Of a stretch of DNA of 17,151 bases, positions 9,668-17,151 are shown one piece after another (the stretch's first letter is position 1; every line of letters begins with the position of its first letter). The notes under the pieces were generated by a model that saw nothing but the letters and a program-made list of their open reading frames with translations, had not been told where the DNA came from and did no database searches. The translations under genes were made by a program, and so were the position numbers. Source of the stretch: Ignavibacteriaceae bacterium (GTDB lineage: Bacteria > Bacteroidota > Ignavibacteria > Ignavibacteriales > Ignavibacteriaceae); NCBI GenBank assembly GCA_026193755.1, contig JAPHUI010000009.1, forward strand, positions 1 through 17,151. The letters are read 5' to 3'.

Positions 9668-12217
9668 ATGAAAAACAAATTTCACTGTTTGATTTATCTT
9701 TTAGATCCAAGAAGCTGGATAATCATAGCATTGCTATTTTGCAATGCTTTATTGGTAGCACAGGAATCAACGCCAACTGATGAATTCCCGATCGGTTCAG
9801 GTCTCAGTGGAATTCCCTGGAGGCGAACTCAATGGGATTATTATACATCTTACGATTCGTCCGGTTTTAATACAATGGTGACGTACTCCTATGATATTAA
9901 TAAGAGTCGATTAGATCGATACAACTTAGTAGCATACAATATGGATAATAGTGATTGGATAATGTATTATTCAACCTGCTATTATACAAAATGGGAATCA
10001 GAGCAAAATCAAACTGAACTATTAAGGGTAGGTGTTAAGCACGCAGATGGAGAAGTTGCTTATTGGAAAGATGGGATTGATTCTGTTTTATGTTGGTCAA
10101 CGAAAGGATTAGCAGGACCAGAAGATTCGCTTGTTTATGGTCCGCATTACCGCCAGGATAACAGGTATAAAAGCTGGCAACATGGCGATCGCCACGATGT
10201 AAAATACTATACACGATTCAGAATGGCACTGGATAAACCGGAGAATGCGGATACAACTCTTCCTGTTTGCGAAATAAAAGTAGTGTATCGATTCCAGAGA
10301 GAACATACTCAGGGACCTCCCGAACCAAAGAAAGATACTGTTTTCTTATCGAGAATATTAACAGTTGGTGATTTTCCTGATAGTGGACATTTCGACTATT
10401 TCAAGTTTGATCCTGAATGGTATAAATATCCTGAGCATTTCTGGCTGCCGAAAGATGCAGGAAAATTATTATACATTCCCGAAGACAGTGTTTGGTATAA
10501 TGATGTTAACGATGATATTGGAATTCAGTTCTGGGTTGATTGGCTTATTGATATAGAGGAAGATTCCGGCTATACTCTTTACATTGATAAAATAGAGGTT
10601 TATGATGAAGACTGGAAAGAAGGATATATTGAACACCCTGAAGTTGTAGTTAATCGAATTAATACCTATTCGGAAGATTATTGTGATTGGCCAAATGTAA
10701 AATACTGGATAGGACACGATGAACCTTATACCATTGACGCTTTTACTCCAATAAGGATAGTTGATTCCTTACTGAACAATAATCCGCTTTGTCCTAATCA
10801 ACATCGTCTAATAAATGTTTTTAATCCTTACTGGACTTATGATAACCAGATAAACGGAGATACATTACTTTTTCAATATTTTAGGATGGCAAAACCATCC
10901 AGACTATTTGTTGATATGTATCCATTCGCTCCGCAATATCCAATCCCAAGGTTTGAGGACTTCGATTACTTGAGATATACTTTCCAACAATGCCATACAT
11001 TGCAGCCGGGTTTTTGGTATCAAGCTCAAGGATTTGGACAAACAAGGAATGGAGTGCCTGAAATATGGCGTTTTCCTGAACCAGAAGAACTAAAAGCATC
11101 TGTTATGTTAGCATTAGCTCATGGTTCAAAGGGAATAACGATTTCCTGTTATGATGGCTGGGGCACTGCGGATTATCTTCCTCCTCACCAGGATTTAATT
11201 TATATACAAGGAATTGTAGATACATTAGTTAATGGGAATATTGAAGTAACAGATCTTTGGTATCTTATAAGGGATAATTTAGCACCCCGCCTAAAAGGCA
11301 AGCTTGGTAAAACACTTCTGGATTTGGAGTATACAGGTAACTACATAAATAAATATTGTCATAATTGTCCTAACCCAGATGAAAATATTGTTGAGGATTA
11401 TTTAACTATAAATCTTAACACATCGGACTATTTTTGGCACGCTGGATTTTTCAAAAAGCAAAATTTCCCTGACGACAAATATTTTCTCTTAGCTAATTTG
11501 TGGACAACTTCAACGATGATTGCCAGTCTTACAATCAATAATAATACAGTGTACCACAATCTAAGATTTACAGACGTAGAAGATGGAATTGATACTACGA
11601 TTGATTATAATTCTTATGTAACTTATAGTGACTCTATGCTGGCAGGAGAAGGAGAACTCTATCAGGTAGCTCCGGTCGTAAAATATGGCGGAAAGCTTAT
11701 TCCCAACGAAACGATCTCCGGAGAAACAACATTAATCGATGAGATGGTCATTCAAAATGGAGCTACGCTAACTATTAATTCAACTTACAATGCGGACAGA
11801 GATATAAGAATTAAAGCTGGCGGCAGAATAGTTACTACCAATGGTGGAACCATAAAATTCTACGAAGGACATAAGCTTATAGTAGAAGGTGCTGCAACAC
11901 TATCGGGAACATATCAACACAAATTTGTAATCGATTTTATTTCACCTGAAAATAGTAACGGAATAGTTATAAAACTAGGCGGCTCATTAAGCATTTCCTA
12001 CTGCGAGATCAAGAATGCAGTTAGAGGAATCAATTCTGAATTAAATGCAAATTATCTCAATGCACAGAGCATAAATTTTATTGACTGTGACTCGATTTCA
12101 ATAAACATTTTAGGCCGTAGCCCGGGTATGGCTCCTACCCCTCCGCCACAAATACAGAATTGCACAATAACTAATTCGCAATACGGGATTTCGGTTGCAA
12201 ACTTCCCGGCATATTAA
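9668..12217 (+). CDS. Large secreted T9SS cargo protein, 5' part: hydrolase-like barrel and beta-helix
   Basis: The 5' part (849 residues) of what looks like one gene running to 13731. Residues 1-31 are a signal peptide (WIIIALLFCNALLVAQ). Residues 40-310 look like beta-sandwich, carbohydrate-binding-like sequence (FDYFKFDPEWYK; GYTLYIDKIEVYDEDW). Residues 320-560 resemble a TIM-barrel glycoside hydrolase: YWIGHDEPYT with a possible catalytic Glu352, and ELKASVMLALAHGSKGITIS, like the end of several sugar-hydrolase barrels. From about 690 a right-handed beta-helix begins (GATLTINSTYNADRDIRIKAGG). The frame ends at a TAA (12215-12217) in the middle of a beta-helix repeat, and the repeat continues at once in the -1 frame. 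A missing C in the CCC run at 12205-12207 would rejoin the parts. I do not recognise the whole protein; enzyme activity is inferred from pattern only. Confidence 0.8.
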   Translation: MKNKFHCLIYLLDPRSWIIIALLFCNALLVAQESTPTDEFPIGSGLSGIPWRRTQWDYYTSYDSSGFNTMVTYSYDINKSRLDRYNLVAYNMDNSDWIMYYSTCYYTKWESEQNQTELLRVGVKHADGEVAYWKDGIDSVLCWSTKGLAGPEDSLVYGPHYRQDNRYKSWQHGDRHDVKYYTRFRMALDKPENADTTLPVCEIKVVYRFQREHTQGPPEPKKDTVFLSRILTVGDFPDSGHFDYFKFDPEWYKYPEHFWLPKDAGKLLYIPEDSVWYNDVNDDIGIQFWVDWLIDIEEDSGYTLYIDKIEVYDEDWKEGYIEHPEVVVNRINTYSEDYCDWPNVKYWIGHDEPYTIDAFTPIRIVDSLLNNNPLCPNQHRLINVFNPYWTYDNQINGDTLLFQYFRMAKPSRLFVDMYPFAPQYPIPRFEDFDYLRYTFQQCHTLQPGFWYQAQGFGQTRNGVPEIWRFPEPEELKASVMLALAHGSKGITISCYDGWGTADYLPPHQDLIYIQGIVDTLVNGNIEVTDLWYLIRDNLAPRLKGKLGKTLLDLEYTGNYINKYCHNCPNPDENIVEDYLTINLNTSDYFWHAGFFKKQNFPDDKYFLLANLWTTSTMIASLTINNNTVYHNLRFTDVEDGIDTTIDYNSYVTYSDSMLAGEGELYQVAPVVKYGGKLIPNETISGETTLIDEMVIQNGATLTINSTYNADRDIRIKAGGRIVTTNGGTIKFYEGHKLIVEGAATLSGTYQHKFVIDFISPENSNGIVIKLGGSLSISYCEIKNAVRGINSELNANYLNAQSINFIDCDSISINILGRSPGMAPTPPPQIQNCTITNSQYGISVANFPAY

Positions 12218-13731
12218 TTCAGGACAACACAATCACAAACACTGCACTGGGCATTTATCTTTCAAATTCAGCTAATGCATCAGTAATTCATAATGAAATT
12301 CATTCCAACAAAGAAGAGCTTCAAGGAATATACGTTTCAAGCAGCAGCGGAGTAATCAGGAAAAATAACATAACTGGGCACACAGTCGGAATTCACCTCG
12401 CAAATTCATCACCGAAACTTGGAGACAATACAATCACTTCGAACAAATATCACGGACTTTATATTGGTTCTGGATCAATTCCTTATATGAAAGGAGAAAT
12501 TATAAGTAATCCTCCCAAGGTATATATTCTATCAGGATATAACTCCATCGAAGAAAACGGCGGTTTGGAAGAATTTGGGGGACCATCAGATAATGACGGC
12601 TCAGAAATTTACTTTTATAATTCAAATGCAGTTTTAGATAGTGGTTGTAATTCAATTGTCGATGACAGAACGCCCTCGCCTCCTTTGGTAAATACTCTGT
12701 TATTGATGAACTGTCCGTCAGGTTCGCTGATATTTGTAATTGCACAATACAACTATTGGAGTGACTCGGTATCTGCAGCAAGATTTGGACATTTAAATGT
12801 TCATTATTTACCATACTACGAAACTCCCTGCCCGCACCCCGGTGGTGGCGAGGATAAACTGGTATTGAAGACTTCATTCGGTGAAGTGATAGATACAATT
12901 TACTCAACCGGTGATGAAGTCACGGGGCTTACAGAAACAGAAGCAGACTATGCAAAAGCAGAAGAATATTTCCTGACAGGAGATTTAAGTAATGCATTAC
13001 AGATCTATGAAGGAATAATTAACAGCAATGCAACTGAAGAAGATAAGTACCTGGCTTATCAAAGAGAATATGAAATTGGTAAACTAACAAACCAACCGGT
13101 CGAGTTCTTTAATGAAATGAGGAATGAATTCATTGTCTTGGCTGCGAACGCACAGGATTCGATCGATACAAAAATATTCACTCAGCTTTCTACGCTCAGT
13201 AAGGTAGGTGAACAGGAATATGAATCAGCAATAGAAGAATTCGATGGAATAATCCAGCAGAATCCGAACACAGAAGAAGCAGTCTATGCAGAGATTGACG
13301 CACTAACTACTGCATTGTTGATTGATGAAAATGACTCAACCTTGAATAAAGGAAGATTGGGCAAATACCTAGTTAAAACAGCGGGTGATTACAATCGAAG
13401 GATAGATGAAATTCTGAGGAAAAATTTCGGTGGCAAGTCAAAAGAAGATTTAGAAAAATTTCTACCGACTGAATATACTTTATACCAGAATTATCCGAAT
13501 CCATTCAACCCGATTACTACCATAAAGTATGATCTTCCAAATGTAAGTGATGTCTCATTGATTATTTATGATATACTTGGAAGAAAGGTAAAAGAGCTAG
13601 TAAACACCAAGCAGCAAGCAGGAAGGTATGAGATTAAGTTGAACGCTTCTAATCTTGCAAGTGGTGTATATATCTACCAGCTAATAGCGGAGAAGTATAT
13701 AAGCGCTAAGAAGATGATTTTACTCAAATAA
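12208..13731 (+). CDS. Large secreted T9SS cargo protein, 3' part: beta-helix, TPR-like region, T9SS sorting domain
   Basis: Continuation, in another frame, of the gene at 9668. Coding sequence is evident from 12208 (GILIQDNTITNTALGIYLSN, then SPKLGDNTITSNKYHGLYIG), well before the first ATG at 12487. Taken from that ATG the product has 414 residues and no signal peptide, so it could not be exported alone. After the beta-helix, the region translated from about 12940 to 13440 is helical and TPR-like (YAKAEEYFLTGDLSNALQIYEGII; EYESAIEEFDGIIQQNPN). The end is a complete T9SS sorting domain (YTLYQNYPNPFNPITTIKYDL to SAKKMILLK), with an NLASGVYIYQL core. Joined with the 5' part, the protein would be about 1354 residues. 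The alternatives are a true broken gene or a sequence error at the CCC run. It is followed by a strong terminator. Confidence 0.8.
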   Translation, partial: GILIQDNTITNTALGIYLSNSANASVIHNEIHSNKEELQGIYVSSSSGVIRKNNITGHTVGIHLANSSPKLGDNTITSNKYHGLYIGSGSIPYMKGEIISNPPKVYILSGYNSIEENGGLEEFGGPSDNDGSEIYFYNSNAVLDSGCNSIVDDRTPSPPLVNTLLLMNCPSGSLIFVIAQYNYWSDSVSAARFGHLNVHYLPYYETPCPHPGGGEDKLVLKTSFGEVIDTIYSTGDEVTGLTETEADYAKAEEYFLTGDLSNALQIYEGIINSNATEEDKYLAYQREYEIGKLTNQPVEFFNEMRNEFIVLAANAQDSIDTKIFTQLSTLSKVGEQEYESAIEEFDGIIQQNPNTEEAVYAEIDALTTALLIDENDSTLNKGRLGKYLVKTAGDYNRRIDEILRKNFGGKSKEDLEKFLPTEYTLYQNYPNPFNPITTIKYDLPNVSDVSLIIYDILGRKVKELVNTKQQAGRYEIKLNASNLASGVYIYQLIAEKYISAKKMILLK

Positions 13732-13751
13732 GGTGCAAATTTTTCTTCCAT

Positions 13752-13780
13752 AAAGGTCGAGAGCTATCTCGACCTTTTTT
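13752..13780 (+). terminator. Intrinsic terminator after the T9SS cargo genes
   Basis: The arms AAAGGTCGAGA (13752-13762) and TCTCGACCTTT (13767-13777) are perfectly complementary around the loop GCTA and run into a T tract. It begins 21 bases after the stop at 13731 and separates the secreted-protein genes from the lipoprotein-msbA unit. Confidence 0.92.
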
Positions 13781-13860
13781 ACTCAGTCCCACTTTAGCTA
13801 ATTAAAATTTACTCTTTTCAACTCTTTTAAAAACACTTTTATTATCTTTAGCCCAATTAA

Positions 13861-14904
13861 ATGAAAATTGATGCTGAAATGCTTGTGAAATTCGCGCGAA
13901 GGATAATCTATCTGTCATTTATTCTCGGTATGTTGATCAACGGTTGTAATCGTTCCGGTAAAGATTCTGAGCAAATAAATAGTAATGAAACTAATGATTC
14001 AACAACGACCAAGGCTATAACAAAATTTCTTTTTCTGAATGAATGGTTTGGTAAAGCAGGAGTTTACAGGTATAATCTTTCAGAAAAAAAATATTTTCCG
14101 GTATGGTGGCATCCTAGGGAAAATGTTGTAATGCTGGTTTACCGACCGGATAATATGCCTGCGTACTTTTTGACTGCTGGTAGAATGGGAATAAAAGAAA
14201 AATTTCCGTTTTTCCAGAGGATTAAATTATTCAAAATATCGCAAAACTTTTCGGAAACCATTCAAATTGATAAAGTAAAGGATGGGCTTCAGTTCACTGC
14301 ACGCTGGAACGCTGATAACAACCTTGAATTAATTTATACTTCCATTGATAAAGTCATCTCGTCTTACGTAAATCAGTTTACAAAAGTATATGATTTTTAT
14401 GGAAAACTGATTGACAGCAAAATAGAAACTTTCGATATTGAAAAAGATGGATTCCCTTACCTTTTACCACAGCGTAATTCTACTATATCTCCTTCTGCGA
14501 AATATGGCGTGTCGATTTTAAGCGATTCAATTTTTTTAAAAACTGCGGGAAATGATTCAGTTAGTTTAATAACCGTTATGAAGCATGACTTGAATAAAAT
14601 TGATTGGAGTGAAGACGAACGGTTCCTTATTATTTCCACTTTAAATTTGAATGATGAATCGCTCAAAACTAAAAAACCTGAAACATCGGAATTATTTGTT
14701 TATTCTATTGATGCGGATTCACTAATTGGAGTATTCAGTGGGGCAGGTGTAAAGAATTTTTTTACTTCAGGCGATTTGCTGATTTTTGATGATGGATTTG
14801 GTAAAAACTCGAGGATAAATATATATAATTTACAGCAGCATGAGATTATTGATTCGGTTATAACAAAAGAGGCATGTGGTTTAGTTTTTCTTCCTAAAAT
14901 ATAA
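13861..14904 (+). CDS. Putative lipoprotein, beta-propeller-like, function unknown
   Basis: A 347-residue protein I do not recognise. The N-terminus has basic residues, a hydrophobic stretch (IIYLSFILGMLI) and INGC with Cys29, a plausible but non-ideal lipobox, so it is probably lipid-anchored. ATG 13879 (M7) is an equally good start and gives a more typical signal length. The rest is beta-rich, with repeated strand-turn patterns (FLFLNEWFGKAGVYRYNL; ELIYTSIDKVISS; DERFLIISTL; SELFVYSIDADSLIGVF; RINIYNLQQHEIIDSVI) that suggest a degenerate WD40/TolB-type propeller. It ends 8 bases before the MsbA-like gene, so the two are probably co-transcribed and a role at the envelope is likely. It starts a new unit after the terminator at 13752-13780. 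Confidence 0.8.
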   Translation: MKIDAEMLVKFARRIIYLSFILGMLINGCNRSGKDSEQINSNETNDSTTTKAITKFLFLNEWFGKAGVYRYNLSEKKYFPVWWHPRENVVMLVYRPDNMPAYFLTAGRMGIKEKFPFFQRIKLFKISQNFSETIQIDKVKDGLQFTARWNADNNLELIYTSIDKVISSYVNQFTKVYDFYGKLIDSKIETFDIEKDGFPYLLPQRNSTISPSAKYGVSILSDSIFLKTAGNDSVSLITVMKHDLNKIDWSEDERFLIISTLNLNDESLKTKKPETSELFVYSIDADSLIGVFSGAGVKNFFTSGDLLIFDDGFGKNSRINIYNLQQHEIIDSVITKEACGLVFLPKI

Positions 14905-14912
14905 AAAAGTAA

Positions 14913-16775
14913 ATGCAGACTTATCTAAGAATTCTGAAATATGTAAAACCCTACTGGAAGAACCTTGTTCTGATTTTTATATTATCCATTTTCTATGCAG
15001 TGTTGAACGGGCTTTCAATCTATCTAGTTATTCCATTACTTGATACACTCTTCCAGGGAAGTGGAGCTACTCAGCAAGTAAGTACAACCCAGAGTTTACA
15101 ATCATCATCTTCATTCCTTCCGGGGTTTTTAATTGATTTAAAAGAGACAGCCAGTCAGTGGTTTACTGATTTTGTCTATTCCGGAGACAAAATAGAAATA
15201 CTGATGAAAATTTGTGTGGTCATTCTAATCGTATTTTTTCTTAAAAACCTTTTCGGTTACCTGCAATCTTATTTTATGGCTTATGTAGAATATTCATCTA
15301 TGAATGATTTGAGAGATGCAGCATATAAACATCTGCATAAGCTTCCGATAAGTTACTTTAAAAAAGAACGAGTAGGTAATCTAATTTCGCGTTTTACAAA
15401 TGATATTTCAAAAATACAGGACAGCATTTCCGCTACATTCAGCAGTCTAATTAAAGAACCCTTAACGATAATAGTGTTTTTAATTATTGCATTAAGTATA
15501 AGCTGGCAACTAACTCTCTTCGCTGCAGTAATACTTCCCGTATCTATGCTGGCAATTATGTGGATCGGGCTGAAAGTAAGAAAGCAAAGTACTTTGGTAC
15601 AAAGAAAAATAGCTGATATTACCAGTGTCCTGCAAGAAACAATTTCAGGGGTTAAAGTTGTTAAAGCTTTCGGTATGGAGCCATACGAGAATAGAAAATT
15701 TGTAAAAGAGACAAAAAGCTACCTGAAAACTATTTTAAAGATTGTAAGAATTCGAGATGCGGCTTCACCGATTACAGAGATGATAAGCATTATTGTCGGA
15801 GCAGTTATTATTTATTACGGTGGAACTCTGGTTTTGAAAAGTGCAACAATTTCTGCAAGCCTTTTTATGGGTTTTCTTTTAGCAATATTCCAGATGATGA
15901 AACCAATTAAAGATCTGAGCACTGTAAACAACAGAATCCAGGAAGCCGGTGCTGCTGCCGATAGAATTTTCGAAATACTTGATACCGTCCCCGATATTAA
16001 AGATTCGAAAGATGCAAAAACACTGAATGATTTTAAGGGAACTGTGAGATTTAATAAAGTCAGCTTTAAATACGAAGATTCAGAAGAATGGGTGCTTGAT
16101 GATATTAATATTGAAGTAGTTAAAGGAGACATTATTGCTCTGGTTGGTCCCAGCGGTGGCGGCAAATCGACGCTTGTCGATCTGATTCCGAGATTTTATG
16201 ATCCTATCAAAGGAAGCATACTGATCGATGGTGAGGATATTCGCAATTACACACTGGATTCTTTACGAAGTAAGATGGGAATAGTTACGCAGGAAACATT
16301 TCTTTTCAATTCTTCAATAAAAGATAATATAGCGTACGGACTTGATAATTATCCTGATGATAAAATAATTGAGGCAGCAAAAGCAGCAAATGCCCACGAG
16401 TTTATAATTCAAACTAACGATGGTTATGATACGATTATAGGAGAAAGAGGAATCAAGTTATCCGGCGGTCAGCGGCAGCGGTTAACTATAGCACGCGCAA
16501 TTCTAAAAAATCCTGATATAATGATTTTTGATGAAGCAACTTCAGCTCTGGATAGTGAATCGGAAATTTTGGTTCAGGAAGCAATTGAGAGGATGATGAA
16601 GAACAGAACAACAGTTGTAATTGCGCACAGGTTAAGCACAATAAGGAATGCAACAAGAATAATAGTAATTGAAAGAGGAAAAATTATACAAACAGGTACA
16701 CACCAGGAACTTATGCTGAGGGAGAACGGTTTGTATAAAAAGCTCTATGAAATGCAATTCAGGGATGATGATTGA
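14913..16775 (+). CDS. msbA: MsbA-like ABC exporter (lipid A/LPS flippase)
   Basis: A 620-residue ABC half-transporter with its membrane and ATPase domains fused, the MsbA layout; it works as a homodimer in the inner membrane. MsbA flips lipid A-core to the outer leaflet. Residues 1-340 carry about six membrane helices, with an unusual Ser/Gln/Thr-rich loop at 48-77 between the first two. The nucleotide-binding domain is complete: Walker A GPSGGGKST (412-420), Q-loop Q460, signature LSGGQ (516-520), Walker B IMIFDE (536-541, Glu541 catalytic) and switch H572 (AHRLST). No Shine-Dalgarno sequence is seen. Its stop overlaps the next start by one base, and the next gene is O-antigen ligase-like, which supports an LPS role over a drug exporter. 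Substrate is still an inference. Confidence 0.92.
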   Translation: MQTYLRILKYVKPYWKNLVLIFILSIFYAVLNGLSIYLVIPLLDTLFQGSGATQQVSTTQSLQSSSSFLPGFLIDLKETASQWFTDFVYSGDKIEILMKICVVILIVFFLKNLFGYLQSYFMAYVEYSSMNDLRDAAYKHLHKLPISYFKKERVGNLISRFTNDISKIQDSISATFSSLIKEPLTIIVFLIIALSISWQLTLFAAVILPVSMLAIMWIGLKVRKQSTLVQRKIADITSVLQETISGVKVVKAFGMEPYENRKFVKETKSYLKTILKIVRIRDAASPITEMISIIVGAVIIYYGGTLVLKSATISASLFMGFLLAIFQMMKPIKDLSTVNNRIQEAGAAADRIFEILDTVPDIKDSKDAKTLNDFKGTVRFNKVSFKYEDSEEWVLDDINIEVVKGDIIALVGPSGGGKSTLVDLIPRFYDPIKGSILIDGEDIRNYTLDSLRSKMGIVTQETFLFNSSIKDNIAYGLDNYPDDKIIEAAKAANAHEFIIQTNDGYDTIIGERGIKLSGGQRQRLTIARAILKNPDIMIFDEATSALDSESEILVQEAIERMMKNRTTVVIAHRLSTIRNATRIIVIERGKIIQTGTHQELMLRENGLYKKLYEMQFRDDD

Positions 16776-17151
16776 TGCCGGAACAAGACAGCAAAACATA
16801 TAAAGTTCTCGACTGGATTATCCTTTCTCTATTTATCATATTTATATTAAGTCTCAGCAATTCCATTTTTATAAACCAGATTGGTTATTTCGGTGCGTTA
16901 CTTTTCATTCTGGTTAAAATATTTCTCACGAGAAAAAACCAATTTCAGAAAACAGGACTTGAGCTTGCATTTGCACTTTACATGATAGCCGAAATCCTCT
17001 CGCTTATTTTCTCAGATTATAAAGCTGAAGCATTAACTCACTTTTACAAACGGGCTCTGCTGATCCCGGTATTTTATACGACGGTTACCGTGACGGATAG
17101 TTTTAAACGAGGTAAAAACTTTTTTAATATTTTTGTTGCTGCCTCTTTAAT
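16775..17151 (+). CDS. O-antigen ligase-like membrane protein, 3' end missing
   Basis: An open frame of 125 full codons that runs off the window edge. It starts at the ATG overlapping the msbA stop by one base (TGATG). It reads MPEQDSKTYKVLDWIILSLF and then alternates hydrophobic segments (IILSLFIIFILSLSN; IGYFGALLFILVKIFL; LELAFALYMIAEILSLIFS; RALLIPVFYTTVTV) with short polar loops. SLIFSDYKAEALTHFYKRALLIPVFY resembles the N-terminal part of the WaaL/O-antigen ligase and polymerase (Wzy_C) superfamily, which joins O-antigen to lipid A-core in the periplasm. The diagnostic periplasmic loop would lie beyond the edge, so ligase and polymerase cannot be told apart. Coupling to the MsbA-like gene fits LPS maturation. 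Confidence 0.8.
   Translation, partial: MPEQDSKTYKVLDWIILSLFIIFILSLSNSIFINQIGYFGALLFILVKIFLTRKNQFQKTGLELAFALYMIAEILSLIFSDYKAEALTHFYKRALLIPVFYTTVTVTDSFKRGKNFFNIFVAASL

Noticed and set aside
12500..12907. 135-residue open frame on the minus strand
   Set aside because: It lies wholly opposite the beta-helix and linker of the T9SS cargo gene, whose frame has clear protein repeats; the minus-strand product shows no domain or start signal.
13781..13860. Sigma-70 promoter for the lipoprotein-msbA unit
   Set aside because: A TATTAT is present near 13840, but the hexamer at the right distance upstream matches TTGACA at only about three positions.

Overview
The window is AT-rich, densely coding bacterial DNA. 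It most likely comes from the Bacteroidota/Chlorobi side of the FCB group, perhaps an Ignavibacteria-like organism. The clearest pointers are two secreted proteins that end in a type IX secretion (T9SS) sorting domain beginning YQNYPNPFNP, a PgpH-type cyclic-di-AMP phosphodiesterase, and an outer-membrane assembly cluster (MsbA-like exporter followed by an O-antigen ligase-like protein). Taxonomy is inferred from protein style only; there is no rRNA or tRNA in the window.

Layout. (1) 3-2352, + strand: the 3' two-thirds of ligA, a short GT9-like protein that overlaps ligA, and a STAS anti-sigma-antagonist, closed by an intrinsic terminator at 2371-2400. (2) 2459-3340, - strand: a membrane-anchored TPR protein, convergent with the first group. 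(3) 3341-3633: a divergent AT-rich intergenic region. (4) 3634-7576, + strand: a tight operon of a Cof-type HAD phosphatase, pgpH (c-di-AMP hydrolysis) and a XerC/XerD-type recombinase. (5) 7665-13731, + strand: two large secreted T9SS cargo genes separated by two strong GC-rich hairpins that look like dispersed intergenic repeats, and closed by a terminator at 13752-13780. (6) 13861-17151, + strand: a putative lipoprotein, an MsbA-like lipid A flippase and the start of an O-antigen ligase-like membrane protein, probably one transcript for LPS maturation.

The main anomaly is in region 5. Both T9SS cargo genes are interrupted by an apparent single-base deletion. In the first, the signal peptide (from ATG 7665) is in a different frame from the beta-helix body, with the switch near 7743-7747. 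In the second, a protein of about 1354 residues is split near 12205, at a CCC run, into 9668-12217 and 12208-13731. All complete housekeeping genes around them are intact. The first gene also carries four tandem 7-bp units inside its sorting domain, so a change in copy number would shift the frame. These may be assembly errors, decaying genes or on/off switching of surface proteins; the sequence alone cannot decide. The second cargo protein combines a sugar-hydrolase-like barrel region, a beta-helix, a TPR-like region and a T9SS tail, and is the best candidate here for something undescribed.
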